Source of the DNA: an uncultured Sutterella sp.
GTDB taxonomy: Bacteria > Pseudomonadota > Gammaproteobacteria > Burkholderiales > Burkholderiaceae_F
Length of the DNA stretch: 64,000 nucleotides
NCBI GenBank assembly: GCA_900542195.1
Contig: UQNA01000002.1
Location: forward strand, 40,777-104,776
Direction: 5' to 3'
The notes under the pieces are model-generated. The model was not told the origin of the DNA. It saw only the letters and a list, made by a program, of their open reading frames with translations, and did no database searches. This document shows, piece after piece, positions 23,652 through 32,289 of the stretch (within the stretch, counting starts at the first letter, position 1; every line of letters begins with the position of its first letter). A program made the translations under genes and the position numbers.

Positions 23652-24818
23652 TTAACGCATTAACTCAAAAATCTTGACAATGTCTTCGGAATGAAGTTTC
23701 TTGAAGTTACCTAAGGTTCCGGGAATCTTGACTGCTTTCTCGGCTAATTCCTGAGGATTAAGATTTTCAGCATGGAGCTCTGCTAACGTAACCGGAGCTC
23801 CCATTTCCTTAAAGAAGCTCTTTAACGCTGCAATGCCGGCCAATACTGTCTTTTCTTCAGTATCTTCTTTAACTCCCATTACGTTCTGAGCGAACTGGAC
23901 AAAGCGGGCCGGATTCTCCTTCCAAACATATGTCATCCAAGCCGGTGTTACTACAGCCAGTCCTTCACCGTGCGTAATTGTTTCGTCCCAAGCACTGATC
24001 TCATGCTCCATGCCGTGGCATGCCCAGTCTTCCTTCTGTCCTAAGCCGTAGAAACCATTATGTGCAAAGGAACCCGCCAAACCGATCTGACTCCACGCCT
24101 CATAATTTTGAGAGTCTTTTCTCAAAATAAGGCCGTTCTTCATGATGCTTCTTAAGGCAGCTTCAGCTTGGCCGGAAATAAAATCGGTGTTAGGAGTTTG
24201 AGTGAAGTATCTTTCCATGATGTGGCTCATCATGTCTATAACACCGGCTCTAACCTGTTTTGGAGGCAACGTAAAGAAAAGCTCCGGATTAATAATGCTG
24301 GCGAAAGGTCTGACAATGTCACTGCCGGCTCCGAGCTTTCTACCTTGGTGAGAAATAACAATGCGCTTGCTCTGTTCGCTGCCGGCTGCCGGAAGTGTCA
24401 AGACACAAGCCACTGGAAGTGCTTTTTTAGGAACAACTCCTTTTTCAAAGAAATCCCAACCCTCGCCTTCGTACGGAACGCAAATTGCGACAGCTTTAGC
24501 AGTATCAATAACGCTGCCTCCTCCGACAGCCACGATTGCTTGAATGTTCTTTTCACGAGCCAGAACTACGCCTTCTTTTACTTTTTCATAAGTCGGATTA
24601 GGACGTACACCGCCGAGCTCGACAAAGTTGATTCCGCTCGCTTTCAAACTCGAAGTGACTTTGTCCAGAAGGCCGCTCTTCTTTGCGCTTTGACCGCCGT
24701 AAACAACTAAAACCTGTGAATCAGTTCCAACTTTTTCAACTAAAAGAGAACCGATTTTTGTTTCTTGACCACGGCCGAAAAACAATTTTGTTGGGTTATA
24801 GAACTCAAAATTTTCCAT
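23652..24818 (-). CDS. iron-containing alcohol dehydrogenase (YqhD/BDH-like)
   Basis: This 388-residue group III (iron-dependent) alcohol dehydrogenase has the N-terminal FYNPTKLFFGRGQ, NAD(P)-binding AVGGGSVIDTAKA (about residues 94-106) and metal ligands in VIDMMSHIMERYF, DWACHGMEHEISAW and ITHGEGLAVV. It resembles butanol dehydrogenase/YqhD proteins that reduce aldehydes with NAD(P)H. The usual ATGSE segment reads PAAGSEQSK here, a small deviation. It is last in an apparent operon with an nfeD-like gene and two unknown genes, 18 bp after the nearer one. The physiological aldehyde is unknown. Confidence 0.9.
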   Translation of the reverse strand: MENFEFYNPTKLFFGRGQETKIGSLLVEKVGTDSQVLVVYGGQSAKKSGLLDKVTSSLKASGINFVELGGVRPNPTYEKVKEGVVLAREKNIQAIVAVGGGSVIDTAKAVAICVPYEGEGWDFFEKGVVPKKALPVACVLTLPAAGSEQSKRIVISHQGRKLGAGSDIVRPFASIINPELFFTLPPKQVRAGVIDMMSHIMERYFTQTPNTDFISGQAEAALRSIMKNGLILRKDSQNYEAWSQIGLAGSFAHNGFYGLGQKEDWACHGMEHEISAWDETITHGEGLAVVTPAWMTYVWKENPARFVQFAQNVMGVKEDTEEKTVLAGIAALKSFFKEMGAPVTLAELHAENLNPQELAEKAVKIPGTLGNFKKLHSEDIVKIFELMR

Positions 24819-24836
24819 TTTCTTCTCTTTAAAAAG

Positions 24837-25346
24837 TTATAAAGGAGCGCCGGTGTAAAGCATTGCCCATGCCTCAATAAACTGAGAGGCATAAGGCGGG
24901 AGCTCCTCGGGATAGGTAGAAAAATTTCCTTCGGCTAAAAAGCCGGAAATAGCGCCTTGTGCTTGATCTTTAAACAACTTGGAAATGCTGTAGATCACTT
25001 CTTCATCATCTCCGATAAGCAAGTCCTTGGCTTGAGGAAGGTGTGCTAAATTTTCTCTTAAAAATGTAGCCAGACCATTCGGATTCCAATTTTCAGGACC
25101 AACTTCAAAGTGAGGGTTCTTTCCGGTAAATGTATCTCCGAGCCACTGTGCTAAAAAAGCATCTTTTTCCAGCATTTTCTCAGTATCGAGTTCCCCCTGG
25201 GCATTGGAAATATGCCGTCTCATCATGTTTATGACGGCTTGGGTGAAAATTGATCTGACTACCTCCAGGTTTACTAAAGAAGGACTTTGAGGAGCCTTTG
25301 AACTATGGTCGGGTCTGCATGATCCGCATGTGCCGCATCCTGCCAT
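24837..25346 (-). CDS. hypothetical protein with N-terminal CxxCxxC motif
   Basis: I do not recognise this 169-residue protein. It begins MAGCGTCGSC, a tight Cys cluster (Cys4, Cys7, Cys10) that could bind a metal or Fe-S cluster, followed by a soluble, mainly helical sequence. Residues about 33-81, from the IF of RSIFTQAV to GKNPHFE, align without gaps in length to a region of the upstream neighbour ending GLNPAFE (49 positions in each), so the two look paralogous. It directly follows that gene (boundary 25346/25347), and the alcohol dehydrogenase starts 18 bp after it. Conserved operon context suggests a joint role, but no function should be assigned. Confidence 0.75.
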   Translation of the reverse strand: MAGCGTCGSCRPDHSSKAPQSPSLVNLEVVRSIFTQAVINMMRRHISNAQGELDTEKMLEKDAFLAQWLGDTFTGKNPHFEVGPENWNPNGLATFLRENLAHLPQAKDLLIGDDEEVIYSISKLFKDQAQGAISGFLAEGNFSTYPEELPPYASQFIEAWAMLYTGAPL

Positions 25347-25823
25347 TTATTGTCTCTCCAAAATAGAACTCCAGCGTTCTAAAAGATCATTCAGAGCTTT
25401 AGCTCCATTGGTTTCAATATTGTCCGGATCTTTGGACAATTCATTGATTAATTGGTGTACTTCATTGGTGAAGATATAACTGGCAATTTGGAACAGAGCA
25501 GTCCTGTCTTCCAGGTCTTTCTCACTGAACCCGGTCTTTTTAAGTTCCTCAGCCAAACCGGAACGGATATTTCTTTCAAACTTTTCTGGAGTGTTGATGA
25601 CAGGCTTTTCAAACGCAGGGTTCAGTCCCAATAATGTTGAGGCCATTAATGCCGCTGCCTTCTTATCGGTTTCTACAACCTCACTTCGCGCAACGTTTTT
25701 TCTCTGGGCTTCACTCAATCTATTGGCAATAGCATGAGCCTGTGATTGAAAAAGGGCTTTTAATGTCTTTGAGTCATCCAAGCTAGGCAAGCTTGCCTGC
25801 TCGGGAGAAAGTTTTTCTTCCAT
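25347..25823 (-). CDS. hypothetical protein, probable paralogue of its downstream neighbour
   Basis: An unrecognised 158-residue soluble protein, predicted mostly helical by eye (ALFQSQAHAIANRLSEAQ, FERNIRSGLAEELKK, ALNDLLERWSSIL). It lacks the Cys cluster of its neighbour but shares the spacing from an aromatic-rich helix to a G-x-NP-x-FE motif, and then a KDL segment. It sits 2 nt after the nfeD-like gene and immediately before the Cys-motif gene, in a tight operon. Role unknown. Confidence 0.75.
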   Translation of the reverse strand: MEEKLSPEQASLPSLDDSKTLKALFQSQAHAIANRLSEAQRKNVARSEVVETDKKAAALMASTLLGLNPAFEKPVINTPEKFERNIRSGLAEELKKTGFSEKDLEDRTALFQIASYIFTNEVHQLINELSKDPDNIETNGAKALNDLLERWSSILERQ

Positions 25824-25825
25824 AG

Positions 25826-26251
25826 CTACGCTCTAATTAGAACAAGACGGTTAGGTAATATCTTCCAAATCTTGTATTGACCGGGAGTTAGAGATTCTCC
25901 CGTGGTATATGCAATTTCCGCTTCCCAAACTTTGCCGTCAAACTGTACTTGAGCAAATCGGTTATCCATCCATTCATGAACCACAACTTTCTTGCCAATC
26001 TGCCTCTTTAATCGTTCTGAAGCCGGAACTTCATTTCTATCTAAGGAGTTGACCGTCAGCAGAATTGCAAAGAAAAGGCCTGAGGACAAAATCAAGATGG
26101 CCAATTGAACGAAGACGGAGGTAAAAAACAGACTTGAGAAACCTGCAATGAAACAGGAAGCAGAAATAATTAAAAACAGGATGTTAACGAAATAGAGATC
26201 CAACATTCCAATAATCGCTGCTGCAACAAACCAAAAAAATGTCAGACTCAT
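25826..26251 (-). CDS. NfeD-like membrane protein
   Basis: A protein of about 141 residues with two or three hydrophobic segments (FFWFVAAAIIGMLDLYFVNI, LFLIISASCFIAG, LAILILSSGLFFAILL), followed by a small C-terminal OB-like domain (IGKKVVVHEW, FDGKVWEAEIA, LTPGQYKIWKIL) as in NfeD proteins. NfeD partners stomatin/flotillin-like proteins in other genomes; no such partner is present here. The ORF could start at 26287, but that ATG lies inside the ppsA terminator hairpin and the extra 12 residues are poor; ATG 26251 has AGAAGAGA upstream. First gene of the operon leading to the alcohol dehydrogenase. Confidence 0.75.
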   Translation of the reverse strand: MSLTFFWFVAAAIIGMLDLYFVNILFLIISASCFIAGFSSLFFTSVFVQLAILILSSGLFFAILLTVNSLDRNEVPASERLKRQIGKKVVVHEWMDNRFAQVQFDGKVWEAEIAYTTGESLTPGQYKIWKILPNRLVLIRA

Positions 26252-26270
26252 AAATCTCTTCTCATATGCT

Positions 26271-26303
26271 AAACGGCTGTCGAGCATTCGCTGACAGCCG
26301 TTT
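26271..26303 (-). terminator. hairpin after ppsA
   Basis: A perfect 11-bp inverted repeat AAACGGCTGTC/GACAGCCGTTT with an 11-nt loop lies 31 bp past the ppsA stop and just upstream of the nfeD-like gene. The T run is short (TTTAG), so partial read-through is possible. Confidence 0.7.
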
Positions 26304-26334
26304 AAGTATATCTAAATTAGCTTAACTAGAAATA

Positions 26335-28713
26335 TTATTTCTTAGCGGCGGCTAACTTTCTCCAAGTGTTAACCACTGTATCTGGGTTCAAGGAGATGGA
26401 TTCAATGCCTTCTTCCATAAGCCACTGAGCCAGATCCGGATGGTCGGAAGGACCTTGACCGCAAATACCAACGTAAGCGCCTTTTTCACGGCAAGCCTTA
26501 ATTGCCATCGACAAAAGCTTCTTAACAGCAGGATCGCGCTCATCAAAGAAGTGAGCAATCAGACCGGAATCGCGGTCCAAGCCAAGTGTAAGCTGAGTCA
26601 AATCGTTGGAGCCGATTGAGAATCCATCGAAGTATTCCAAGAACTGATCAGCCAAAACAGCGTTGCTCGGAATTTCACACATCATGTTCAAACGCAGGCC
26701 GTTCTTGCCGCGCTTAAGTCCGTGTTCTTCCAATCTGTCGTTAACTTCTTTAGCTTCTCTGAGAGTTCTGACAAACGGGATCATGATTTCAACATTAGTC
26801 AGACCCATTTCATCGCGAACCTTCTTCAATGCTTCGCATTCCATTGCGAAACATTCTTTGAAGTCGTCAGAAACATAACGGCTTGCACCGCGGAAGCCAA
26901 GCATTGGGTTCTCTTCTTCCGGTTCATACTGCTTGCCGCCGACTAACTTACGGTATTCGTTACTCTTGAAGTCAGACATTCTGACGATAACTTTCTTCGG
27001 CCAGAATGCGGCGCCGATAGTAGCAACACCTTCAGCAAGTTTTTCTTTGAAGAATTCACGCGGACTTGCATAGCCTGCGCTGGCTTCTTCCACTGCTTTC
27101 TTCAAGTCTTCAGGAAGATTCGGATAATCTAAGCATGCCTTCGGGTGAATTCCGATGTTGTTGTTGATAATGAACTCTAAACGAGCCAAACCAACACCCT
27201 TGTTAGGAATGCTCTGGAATTCGAAAGCAAGCTGAGGATTGCCCACGTTCATCATAATCTTGACCGGGCATTCCGGAAGTTCACCTTGCTTAACTTCTTT
27301 AATTTCGTACGGAACTAAACCGTTGTAAATGTAACCTGTATCGCCTTCTGCGCAAGAAACGGTAACTTCCTGATCGTCTTTCAGAATTTCAGTGGCGTTG
27401 CCGCATCCGACTACGGCTGCGATACCCAATTCACGAGCAATAATAGCTGCGTGGCAAGTGCGGCCGCCGCGGTTTGTAACGATAGCAGAAGCCTTCTTCA
27501 TGACCGGTTCCCAGTTAGGGTCAGTCATGTCAGTAACAAGGATGTCTCCCTCTTGAACCAAATGCATCTGCTCGGGACCGTCAACAATCTTGACCTTACC
27601 GGAGCCAATCTTCTGACCGATAGCACGTCCGGTTACTAAAACTTCACCTTTTCCAAGGAGAACGAATTTTTCCTGAACGTCTTGGGATTTCTGACGAGAC
27701 TTAACTGTTTCCGGGCGTGCCTGAAGAATATAGAGTTTACCGTCGATACCGTCTTTACCCCATTCGATATCCATCGGGCGTCCGTAATGCTTTTCAATGA
27801 TTCTTGCGTACTTGGCAAGTTCAATGATTTCGTTGTCATTCAAAGCGAACTTCTTGCGTTGGGCTTCCGGAACGTCAACGACCTTAACGGATCTTCCGGA
27901 GGCTTTGTCAGTATCGAAGACCATTTCGATCTTCTTGCTTCCAAGTACCTTACGGATGATTGGGAAATTGCCTTGCTCAAGCATTGGCTTATGAACAAAG
28001 TATTCGTCCGGATTAACGGCACCCTGAACAACTGTTTCACCTAAACCGTAGCTAGCGGTAATAAAGACAACCTGATCAAAGCCGCTTTCTGTATCCATTG
28101 TGAACATAACGCCGGCGCAGCCTTTGTCAGAGCGAACCATTCTTTGAACGCCTGCGGACAATGCAACTACGGAGTGATCAAAGCCCTTGTGAACACGGTA
28201 TGAAATAGCTCTGTCGTTATAGAGAGAAGCAAAAACTTCTTTCATACGGGCAAAGACTTGATCGATTCCTACGACGTTGAGGAATGTTTCTTGCTGACCG
28301 GCAAAAGAAGCATCCGGCAAGTCCTCAGCTGTAGCGGAGGAACGAACAGCAACGGAAATCTGTTCTTGATCGCCCTTGAGCCATTCATAATGCTCACGAA
28401 TTTCTTTCTCTAATTGTGCAGGGAAAGGAGCCTCTTCAATCCATTGGCGGATTTCAGCACCGGCTTTTGCCAATTCCTTGACATCATCAACATCTAAAGT
28501 CTTTAATCTTTCTTCGATTCGCTTATCTAATCCGCCTTCTTTAAGAAATACTCTGAAAGCCTCAGCTGTGGTAGCAAAACCATCAGGAACACGAATACCT
28601 GCTTCTGTAAGCTGACTTAAAAGTTCGCCTAAAGACGCATTCTTTCCGCCGACGATTTCAACGTCGGACATACGTAATTTGCTAAAGGGGATGACAAAAC
28701 GTCCTTGTTGCAT
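26335..28713 (-). CDS. ppsA: phosphoenolpyruvate synthase
   Basis: This 792-residue protein is of normal length. It has the N-terminal ATP-grasp domain (VGGKNASLGELLSQL; AVRSSATAEDLPDASFAGQQ), the central phospho-histidine domain with GGRTCHAAIIARELG (the Thr is the usual regulatory phosphorylation site next to the catalytic His), and the C-terminal PEP/pyruvate barrel with GSNDLTQLTLGLDRDSG and GICGQGPSDHP with the catalytic Cys. It makes PEP from pyruvate and ATP for gluconeogenesis. It is divergent from ppsR, which encodes its regulator, across 94 bp. Confidence 0.98.
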   Translation of the reverse strand: MQQGRFVIPFSKLRMSDVEIVGGKNASLGELLSQLTEAGIRVPDGFATTAEAFRVFLKEGGLDKRIEERLKTLDVDDVKELAKAGAEIRQWIEEAPFPAQLEKEIREHYEWLKGDQEQISVAVRSSATAEDLPDASFAGQQETFLNVVGIDQVFARMKEVFASLYNDRAISYRVHKGFDHSVVALSAGVQRMVRSDKGCAGVMFTMDTESGFDQVVFITASYGLGETVVQGAVNPDEYFVHKPMLEQGNFPIIRKVLGSKKIEMVFDTDKASGRSVKVVDVPEAQRKKFALNDNEIIELAKYARIIEKHYGRPMDIEWGKDGIDGKLYILQARPETVKSRQKSQDVQEKFVLLGKGEVLVTGRAIGQKIGSGKVKIVDGPEQMHLVQEGDILVTDMTDPNWEPVMKKASAIVTNRGGRTCHAAIIARELGIAAVVGCGNATEILKDDQEVTVSCAEGDTGYIYNGLVPYEIKEVKQGELPECPVKIMMNVGNPQLAFEFQSIPNKGVGLARLEFIINNNIGIHPKACLDYPNLPEDLKKAVEEASAGYASPREFFKEKLAEGVATIGAAFWPKKVIVRMSDFKSNEYRKLVGGKQYEPEEENPMLGFRGASRYVSDDFKECFAMECEALKKVRDEMGLTNVEIMIPFVRTLREAKEVNDRLEEHGLKRGKNGLRLNMMCEIPSNAVLADQFLEYFDGFSIGSNDLTQLTLGLDRDSGLIAHFFDERDPAVKKLLSMAIKACREKGAYVGICGQGPSDHPDLAQWLMEEGIESISLNPDTVVNTWRKLAAAKK

Positions 28714-28807
28714 TTTTACCTCTAAAAGGTTTAGGAAAATTTGGTAAATTTTAACTTTATTTCCTTATCTTTGTGGAAATTCCTTGTAAACACAAATTGG
28801 GCTGAAA

Positions 28808-29674
28808 ATGACAACCGAAGAAACACCTTCTCAAAATAGTGAGCACATTAGAACCGTCTTTTTTGTTTCAGATGCCACGGCTATTACGGCTGAAACTTTA
28901 GCTAATTCCGTTTTAGCTCAGTTTCACGGTTTGAAATATTCCCGTTACCGCATGCCCTTTATCAATACAGTAGATAAAGCTAAAGAAGCTGCATTAAAAA
29001 TCAATGAGGTAGGTAAAGAAACCGGAATTCGTCCTCTCGTATTCTCTACATTGGTGGCCAGAGAATTGGCCTCCACATTCAATGAATACTGCAATGCATT
29101 TGTCATTGAATTATTTAGATCTTTCGTTGGACCTTTAGAAAGAGAACTGGGTATTCCAAGCGACCATTCCGTCGGAAAGAGTCATGAAATCGGAGACCAA
29201 GAAAGATACAACCGCAGAATTGATGCAATCAATTACACTTTAGCTCATGACGACGGCCAGACAAACAATGGCTTAGATCAAGCTGATGTCATCTTAGTCG
29301 GGGTCTCTCGTAGCGGTAAGACTCCAACTTCTCTTTACCTGGCCATGCAGTACGGAATCAAAGCAGCAAACTATCCTTTAATTCCTGAAGATTTTGAGCG
29401 CGGCGTCCTACCTCCCGCTTTAGAAGCTCACAAGAACAAGGTATTCGGATTATCAATTTCACCACAAAGATTGTCTCAAATAAGAAACGAAAGAAGGCCT
29501 GACTCTAAGTATGCCTCTCTGGAAAATTGCCAATATGAAACTAGAGAAGCGGAACAAATGATGTGGAGAGAAGGAATTCCTTTCCTTTCTTCTACCTCCA
29601 AGTCTATTGAAGAAATCTCTGCCACGATTCTATTGAAACTTAAGATCAAAGCAGACCCGCATATGGGAATGTAA
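28808..29674 (+). CDS. ppsR: PEP synthase regulatory protein (kinase/pyrophosphorylase)
   Basis: This 288-residue DUF299/PSRP family protein has SDATAITAETLANSVLAQF (residues about 19-37), the P-loop-like GVSRSGKTPTSLYLA (about residues 163-177) and the C-terminal MMWREGIPFLSSTSKSIEEI. These proteins inactivate PEP synthase by ADP-dependent phosphorylation of the Thr beside its catalytic His, and reactivate it by phosphate-dependent removal. The adjacent divergent ppsA encodes the matching target motif GGRTCHAA, which supports the pairing. A terminator follows. Confidence 0.96.
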   Translation: MTTEETPSQNSEHIRTVFFVSDATAITAETLANSVLAQFHGLKYSRYRMPFINTVDKAKEAALKINEVGKETGIRPLVFSTLVARELASTFNEYCNAFVIELFRSFVGPLERELGIPSDHSVGKSHEIGDQERYNRRIDAINYTLAHDDGQTNNGLDQADVILVGVSRSGKTPTSLYLAMQYGIKAANYPLIPEDFERGVLPPALEAHKNKVFGLSISPQRLSQIRNERRPDSKYASLENCQYETREAEQMMWREGIPFLSSTSKSIEEISATILLKLKIKADPHMGM

Positions 29675-29690
29675 ATTTAAGATTTTCGAC

Positions 29691-29719
29691 GAGCCTCATT
29701 TTCGAGGCTCTTTTATTTT
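29691..29719 (+). terminator. terminator after ppsR
   Basis: GAGCCTC/GAGGCTC, a 7-bp stem with a 6-nt loop, is followed by TTTTATTTT on the plus strand, 16 bp after the ppsR stop. Confidence 0.85.
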
Positions 29720-29729
29720 GGCCAAGAAG

Positions 29730-30521
29730 TTAAGCTATACGTCGTCTCTTTTGTTCAAAAAGACACACTGTCGCCGCCATCGCAACGTTAAGTGACTCCA
29801 CTGCCGGATTCAAAGGAATAATCAGACGTTTGTCAGAGAGCTTTAAAGTCTCCTCACTAACGCCTTGGCCTTCATTTCCAAATACCCAAATGGTTTTCTG
29901 ACCATTCTCGCCCCACACGGTGTCAAACAAAGACTGTCCGCCTCGTGCGTCAGCTACCAAACAAACATTCTTCGTCTGTTTTTTGATATCTTCAAGGGAT
30001 AGAGAAGTAAAAATCCTCATTCGAAAATGTGCTCCCATCCCGGCTCTCAATACTTTTGGCGACCATGGATAGGCACTGTTTTTACTTACTGCCAGATTAG
30101 AAACATCGGAGGCAAGAGAACTTCTGGCAATTGTTCCGACGTTGCCCGGATCCTGCACGTCATCAAGAAATACCCAATCGGAATCCTGAGGAATCTCCGG
30201 CTCAGAAGGAATTCGGATAAGGCAAAGAATACCTGCGCTCTCTTCTACGGGACAGACTTTATTAAAAACGCCCTGACTAAACTCGTACTGCCTTATAGAA
30301 GAATCATGCAATTGAGACAAAATCTCTGAAATTTCGCTCTTCTCACCCGCCCCCTCTTTGATGACTACTGCGTCGATAAGCTCTTGACGATGAATTAGTT
30401 CTTTTGCCAAATGAACACCCTCTGCAATCGTCAACCCTTCTTTCTTACAAAAACGATTTGACTGATTCAGCCTTTTGAGCTTTTTCACTAATTCATTATT
30501 TTCAGATGTAATTAACTGCAT
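29730..30521 (-). CDS. TrmH/SpoU-family RNA 2'-O-methyltransferase
   Basis: This 263-residue SPOUT methyltransferase has the N-terminal substrate-binding domain (LVKKLKRLNQSNRFCKKEG) and the knotted C-terminal domain with motif 1 LDDVQDPGNVGTIARS, motif 2 WVFGNEGQGVSEE and motif 3 IPLNPAVESLNVAMAATVCLFE. It would methylate a ribose in rRNA or tRNA using S-adenosylmethionine; which RNA cannot be told, though the architecture resembles YsgA/TsnR-like enzymes. It overlaps rnhB by 10 bp and ends the long rpsB-to-rnhB gene run. Confidence 0.9.
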   Translation of the reverse strand: MQLITSENNELVKKLKRLNQSNRFCKKEGLTIAEGVHLAKELIHRQELIDAVVIKEGAGEKSEISEILSQLHDSSIRQYEFSQGVFNKVCPVEESAGILCLIRIPSEPEIPQDSDWVFLDDVQDPGNVGTIARSSLASDVSNLAVSKNSAYPWSPKVLRAGMGAHFRMRIFTSLSLEDIKKQTKNVCLVADARGGQSLFDTVWGENGQKTIWVFGNEGQGVSEETLKLSDKRLIIPLNPAVESLNVAMAATVCLFEQKRRRIA

Positions 30522-31135
30522 TCTGCCACTCCTTTACTATTTGAGCGGTTTAATAGTTTGGTTACCGGACGGAACGTCTTTCTATGAATCTCACATACTC
30601 CGAACTTTTCCAAAGCTTCTAAATGTTCCTTTGTGCCGTAACCCATATGATGCTCAAAACCATACTGCGGATATTTTTCGGCGTACTCAAGCATTAAACG
30701 ATCACGATAAGTCTTAGCCAAAATTGAAGCCGCAGAAATCTCAGGAATAATGTCATCTCCGCCGATTATCGGTTCGCTGCGGTAATTCCAGCGAGGAAGC
30801 CGGTTTCCGTCAACAAGAACAAAATCCGGCTGCGGACTCAGTTCTTCAACAGCCCTTTTCATTGCTAGGAAAGTAGCTTGCAGAATATTGAGAGAGTCGA
30901 TTTCTTCTACGGAAGCAGTGCCGATTGCCCAGCAGAGAGCTTCTTTTTTGATTTTGGCTTCGAGCTCATTTCTTTGATGTTCGTTCAACTTTTTAGAGTC
31001 TCGAACGTGTTCTATAGGATGGCCTTTTTTAAAGATGACAGCGGCCGCCACCACGGGACCGGCCAAAGGCCCCCTTCCTGCTTCGTCTACTCCGCAGAGT
31101 AAGTCTACATCAAAAGAATCAAAAAGATAGCCCAT
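30512..31135 (-). CDS. rnhB: ribonuclease HII
   Basis: This 207-residue protein has the RNase HII motif GVDEAGRGPLAGPVVAAAV (acidic residues D17, E18), a later VDGNRLP with another catalytic Asp, and the GYGTKEHLEALEKFG segment. It nicks RNA-DNA hybrids 5' to ribonucleotides and begins ribonucleotide excision repair. It follows lpxB, whose stop overlaps its ATG by one base (31135), the common proteobacterial order lpxA-lpxB-rnhB. Confidence 0.97.
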   Translation of the reverse strand: MGYLFDSFDVDLLCGVDEAGRGPLAGPVVAAAVIFKKGHPIEHVRDSKKLNEHQRNELEAKIKKEALCWAIGTASVEEIDSLNILQATFLAMKRAVEELSPQPDFVLVDGNRLPRWNYRSEPIIGGDDIIPEISAASILAKTYRDRLMLEYAEKYPQYGFEHHMGYGTKEHLEALEKFGVCEIHRKTFRPVTKLLNRSNSKGVAECS

Positions 31136-32289
31136 TAGCTTTTGTGCAAAACATTCGCAATAGCTTCGGAAGCAAGTTTAGGTGTATCTCGAAGCAGAGA
31201 ATGATGCATTTCAGTAAAAACATCACGAAGCATTTCAGCTCTGGTCGGTTCAAGTGCATGCAAGATATGAGATGCCAAGACATTAGGATTGCAGAACATC
31301 TGCACGCACTCGGGAACCAGTGTCTTTTGCGCAAGAATATTAGGCAGGCTGATCCACTTCGTCTGGCCCTTTGAAAGGATAAGCATAGCCGAAAGGGCCG
31401 GCATGGCATAACCGACAACTAAAGGCTTTTTGTAGAGAGCTGCTTCCAGCGTTGCAGTGCCGCTAGCCACTAGAATGGCGTCAGACGATTCCATTGCCTT
31501 ATGAGAATTTCCTAAGGTTAATACCGTGGCCTCTTTGACTTTCGGGAAAGTATCCAAAATTTTGGAAATTTCTGCCTTTCTTGCCTCATCGGCGGCCGGC
31601 ACAATAAATTTAACCGACGGATCTGATTTCAGGATCACATCGCAAGCGCCAAAAAATTGAGGACCGCACCATCTGATCTCATCTTTTCGGCTTCCGGGAA
31701 GAACTGCCACCACAGGTCCCTGAATAGGAAGCCCCAACTCTCTTCTCGCTTCTTCCGTCTTCGGTTCCAACGGGATCAAACGCGCCAAAGGATGGCCGAT
31801 ATAAGTGCTGGGAATGCCTGCCTTATCAAAAATCTCTTTTTCAAAAGGAAAAATCAGTAAAAGATGATCAACGGCTCGTTTGATTTGATGAATACGATTG
31901 GGACGCCACGCCCATACTGCAGGCGCAACCATATGAATAACAGGAACTCCCTTTGATCTAGCTCTTTCTTCAATAGCTAAATTAAAGTCAGGAGCATCCA
32001 CTCCAATAAAGGCGTTAGGAGGCATTTTGGTCACACGCCTTAACATCTGAGAACGAATCTTTAAGATTCTCGGGAGATGCTTGATAACTTCGATGTACCC
32101 TCTAACTGAGAGGTCCTTTGCGTGAAACCAAGGAGTAAGACCGGACTGAATCATCCGGTCTCCGCCGATACCGTCCATTTCAATTTCAGGAAACTCCTGC
32201 ATCACGGACGGCAGTACTTCGGATGCCAGGAAATCTCCGCTGTTTTCCCCGGCTGACCAAATAATGTTGGGTGCAGGCAGTTTCTCCAT
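31135..32289 (-). CDS. lpxB: lipid-A-disaccharide synthase
   Basis: This 384-residue GT-B type glycosyltransferase (GT19) has SAGENSGDFLASEVLPS at the N-terminus, GIGGDRMIQSG, GHPLARLIP and VAVLPGSRKDEIRW. It condenses UDP-2,3-diacylglucosamine with lipid X to lipid A disaccharide at the inner membrane. It overlaps lpxA and rnhB by one base each (32289 and 31135), showing translational coupling in the lipid A cluster. Confidence 0.97.
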   Translation of the reverse strand: MEKLPAPNIIWSAGENSGDFLASEVLPSVMQEFPEIEMDGIGGDRMIQSGLTPWFHAKDLSVRGYIEVIKHLPRILKIRSQMLRRVTKMPPNAFIGVDAPDFNLAIEERARSKGVPVIHMVAPAVWAWRPNRIHQIKRAVDHLLLIFPFEKEIFDKAGIPSTYIGHPLARLIPLEPKTEEARRELGLPIQGPVVAVLPGSRKDEIRWCGPQFFGACDVILKSDPSVKFIVPAADEARKAEISKILDTFPKVKEATVLTLGNSHKAMESSDAILVASGTATLEAALYKKPLVVGYAMPALSAMLILSKGQTKWISLPNILAQKTLVPECVQMFCNPNVLASHILHALEPTRAEMLRDVFTEMHHSLLRDTPKLASEAIANVLHKS

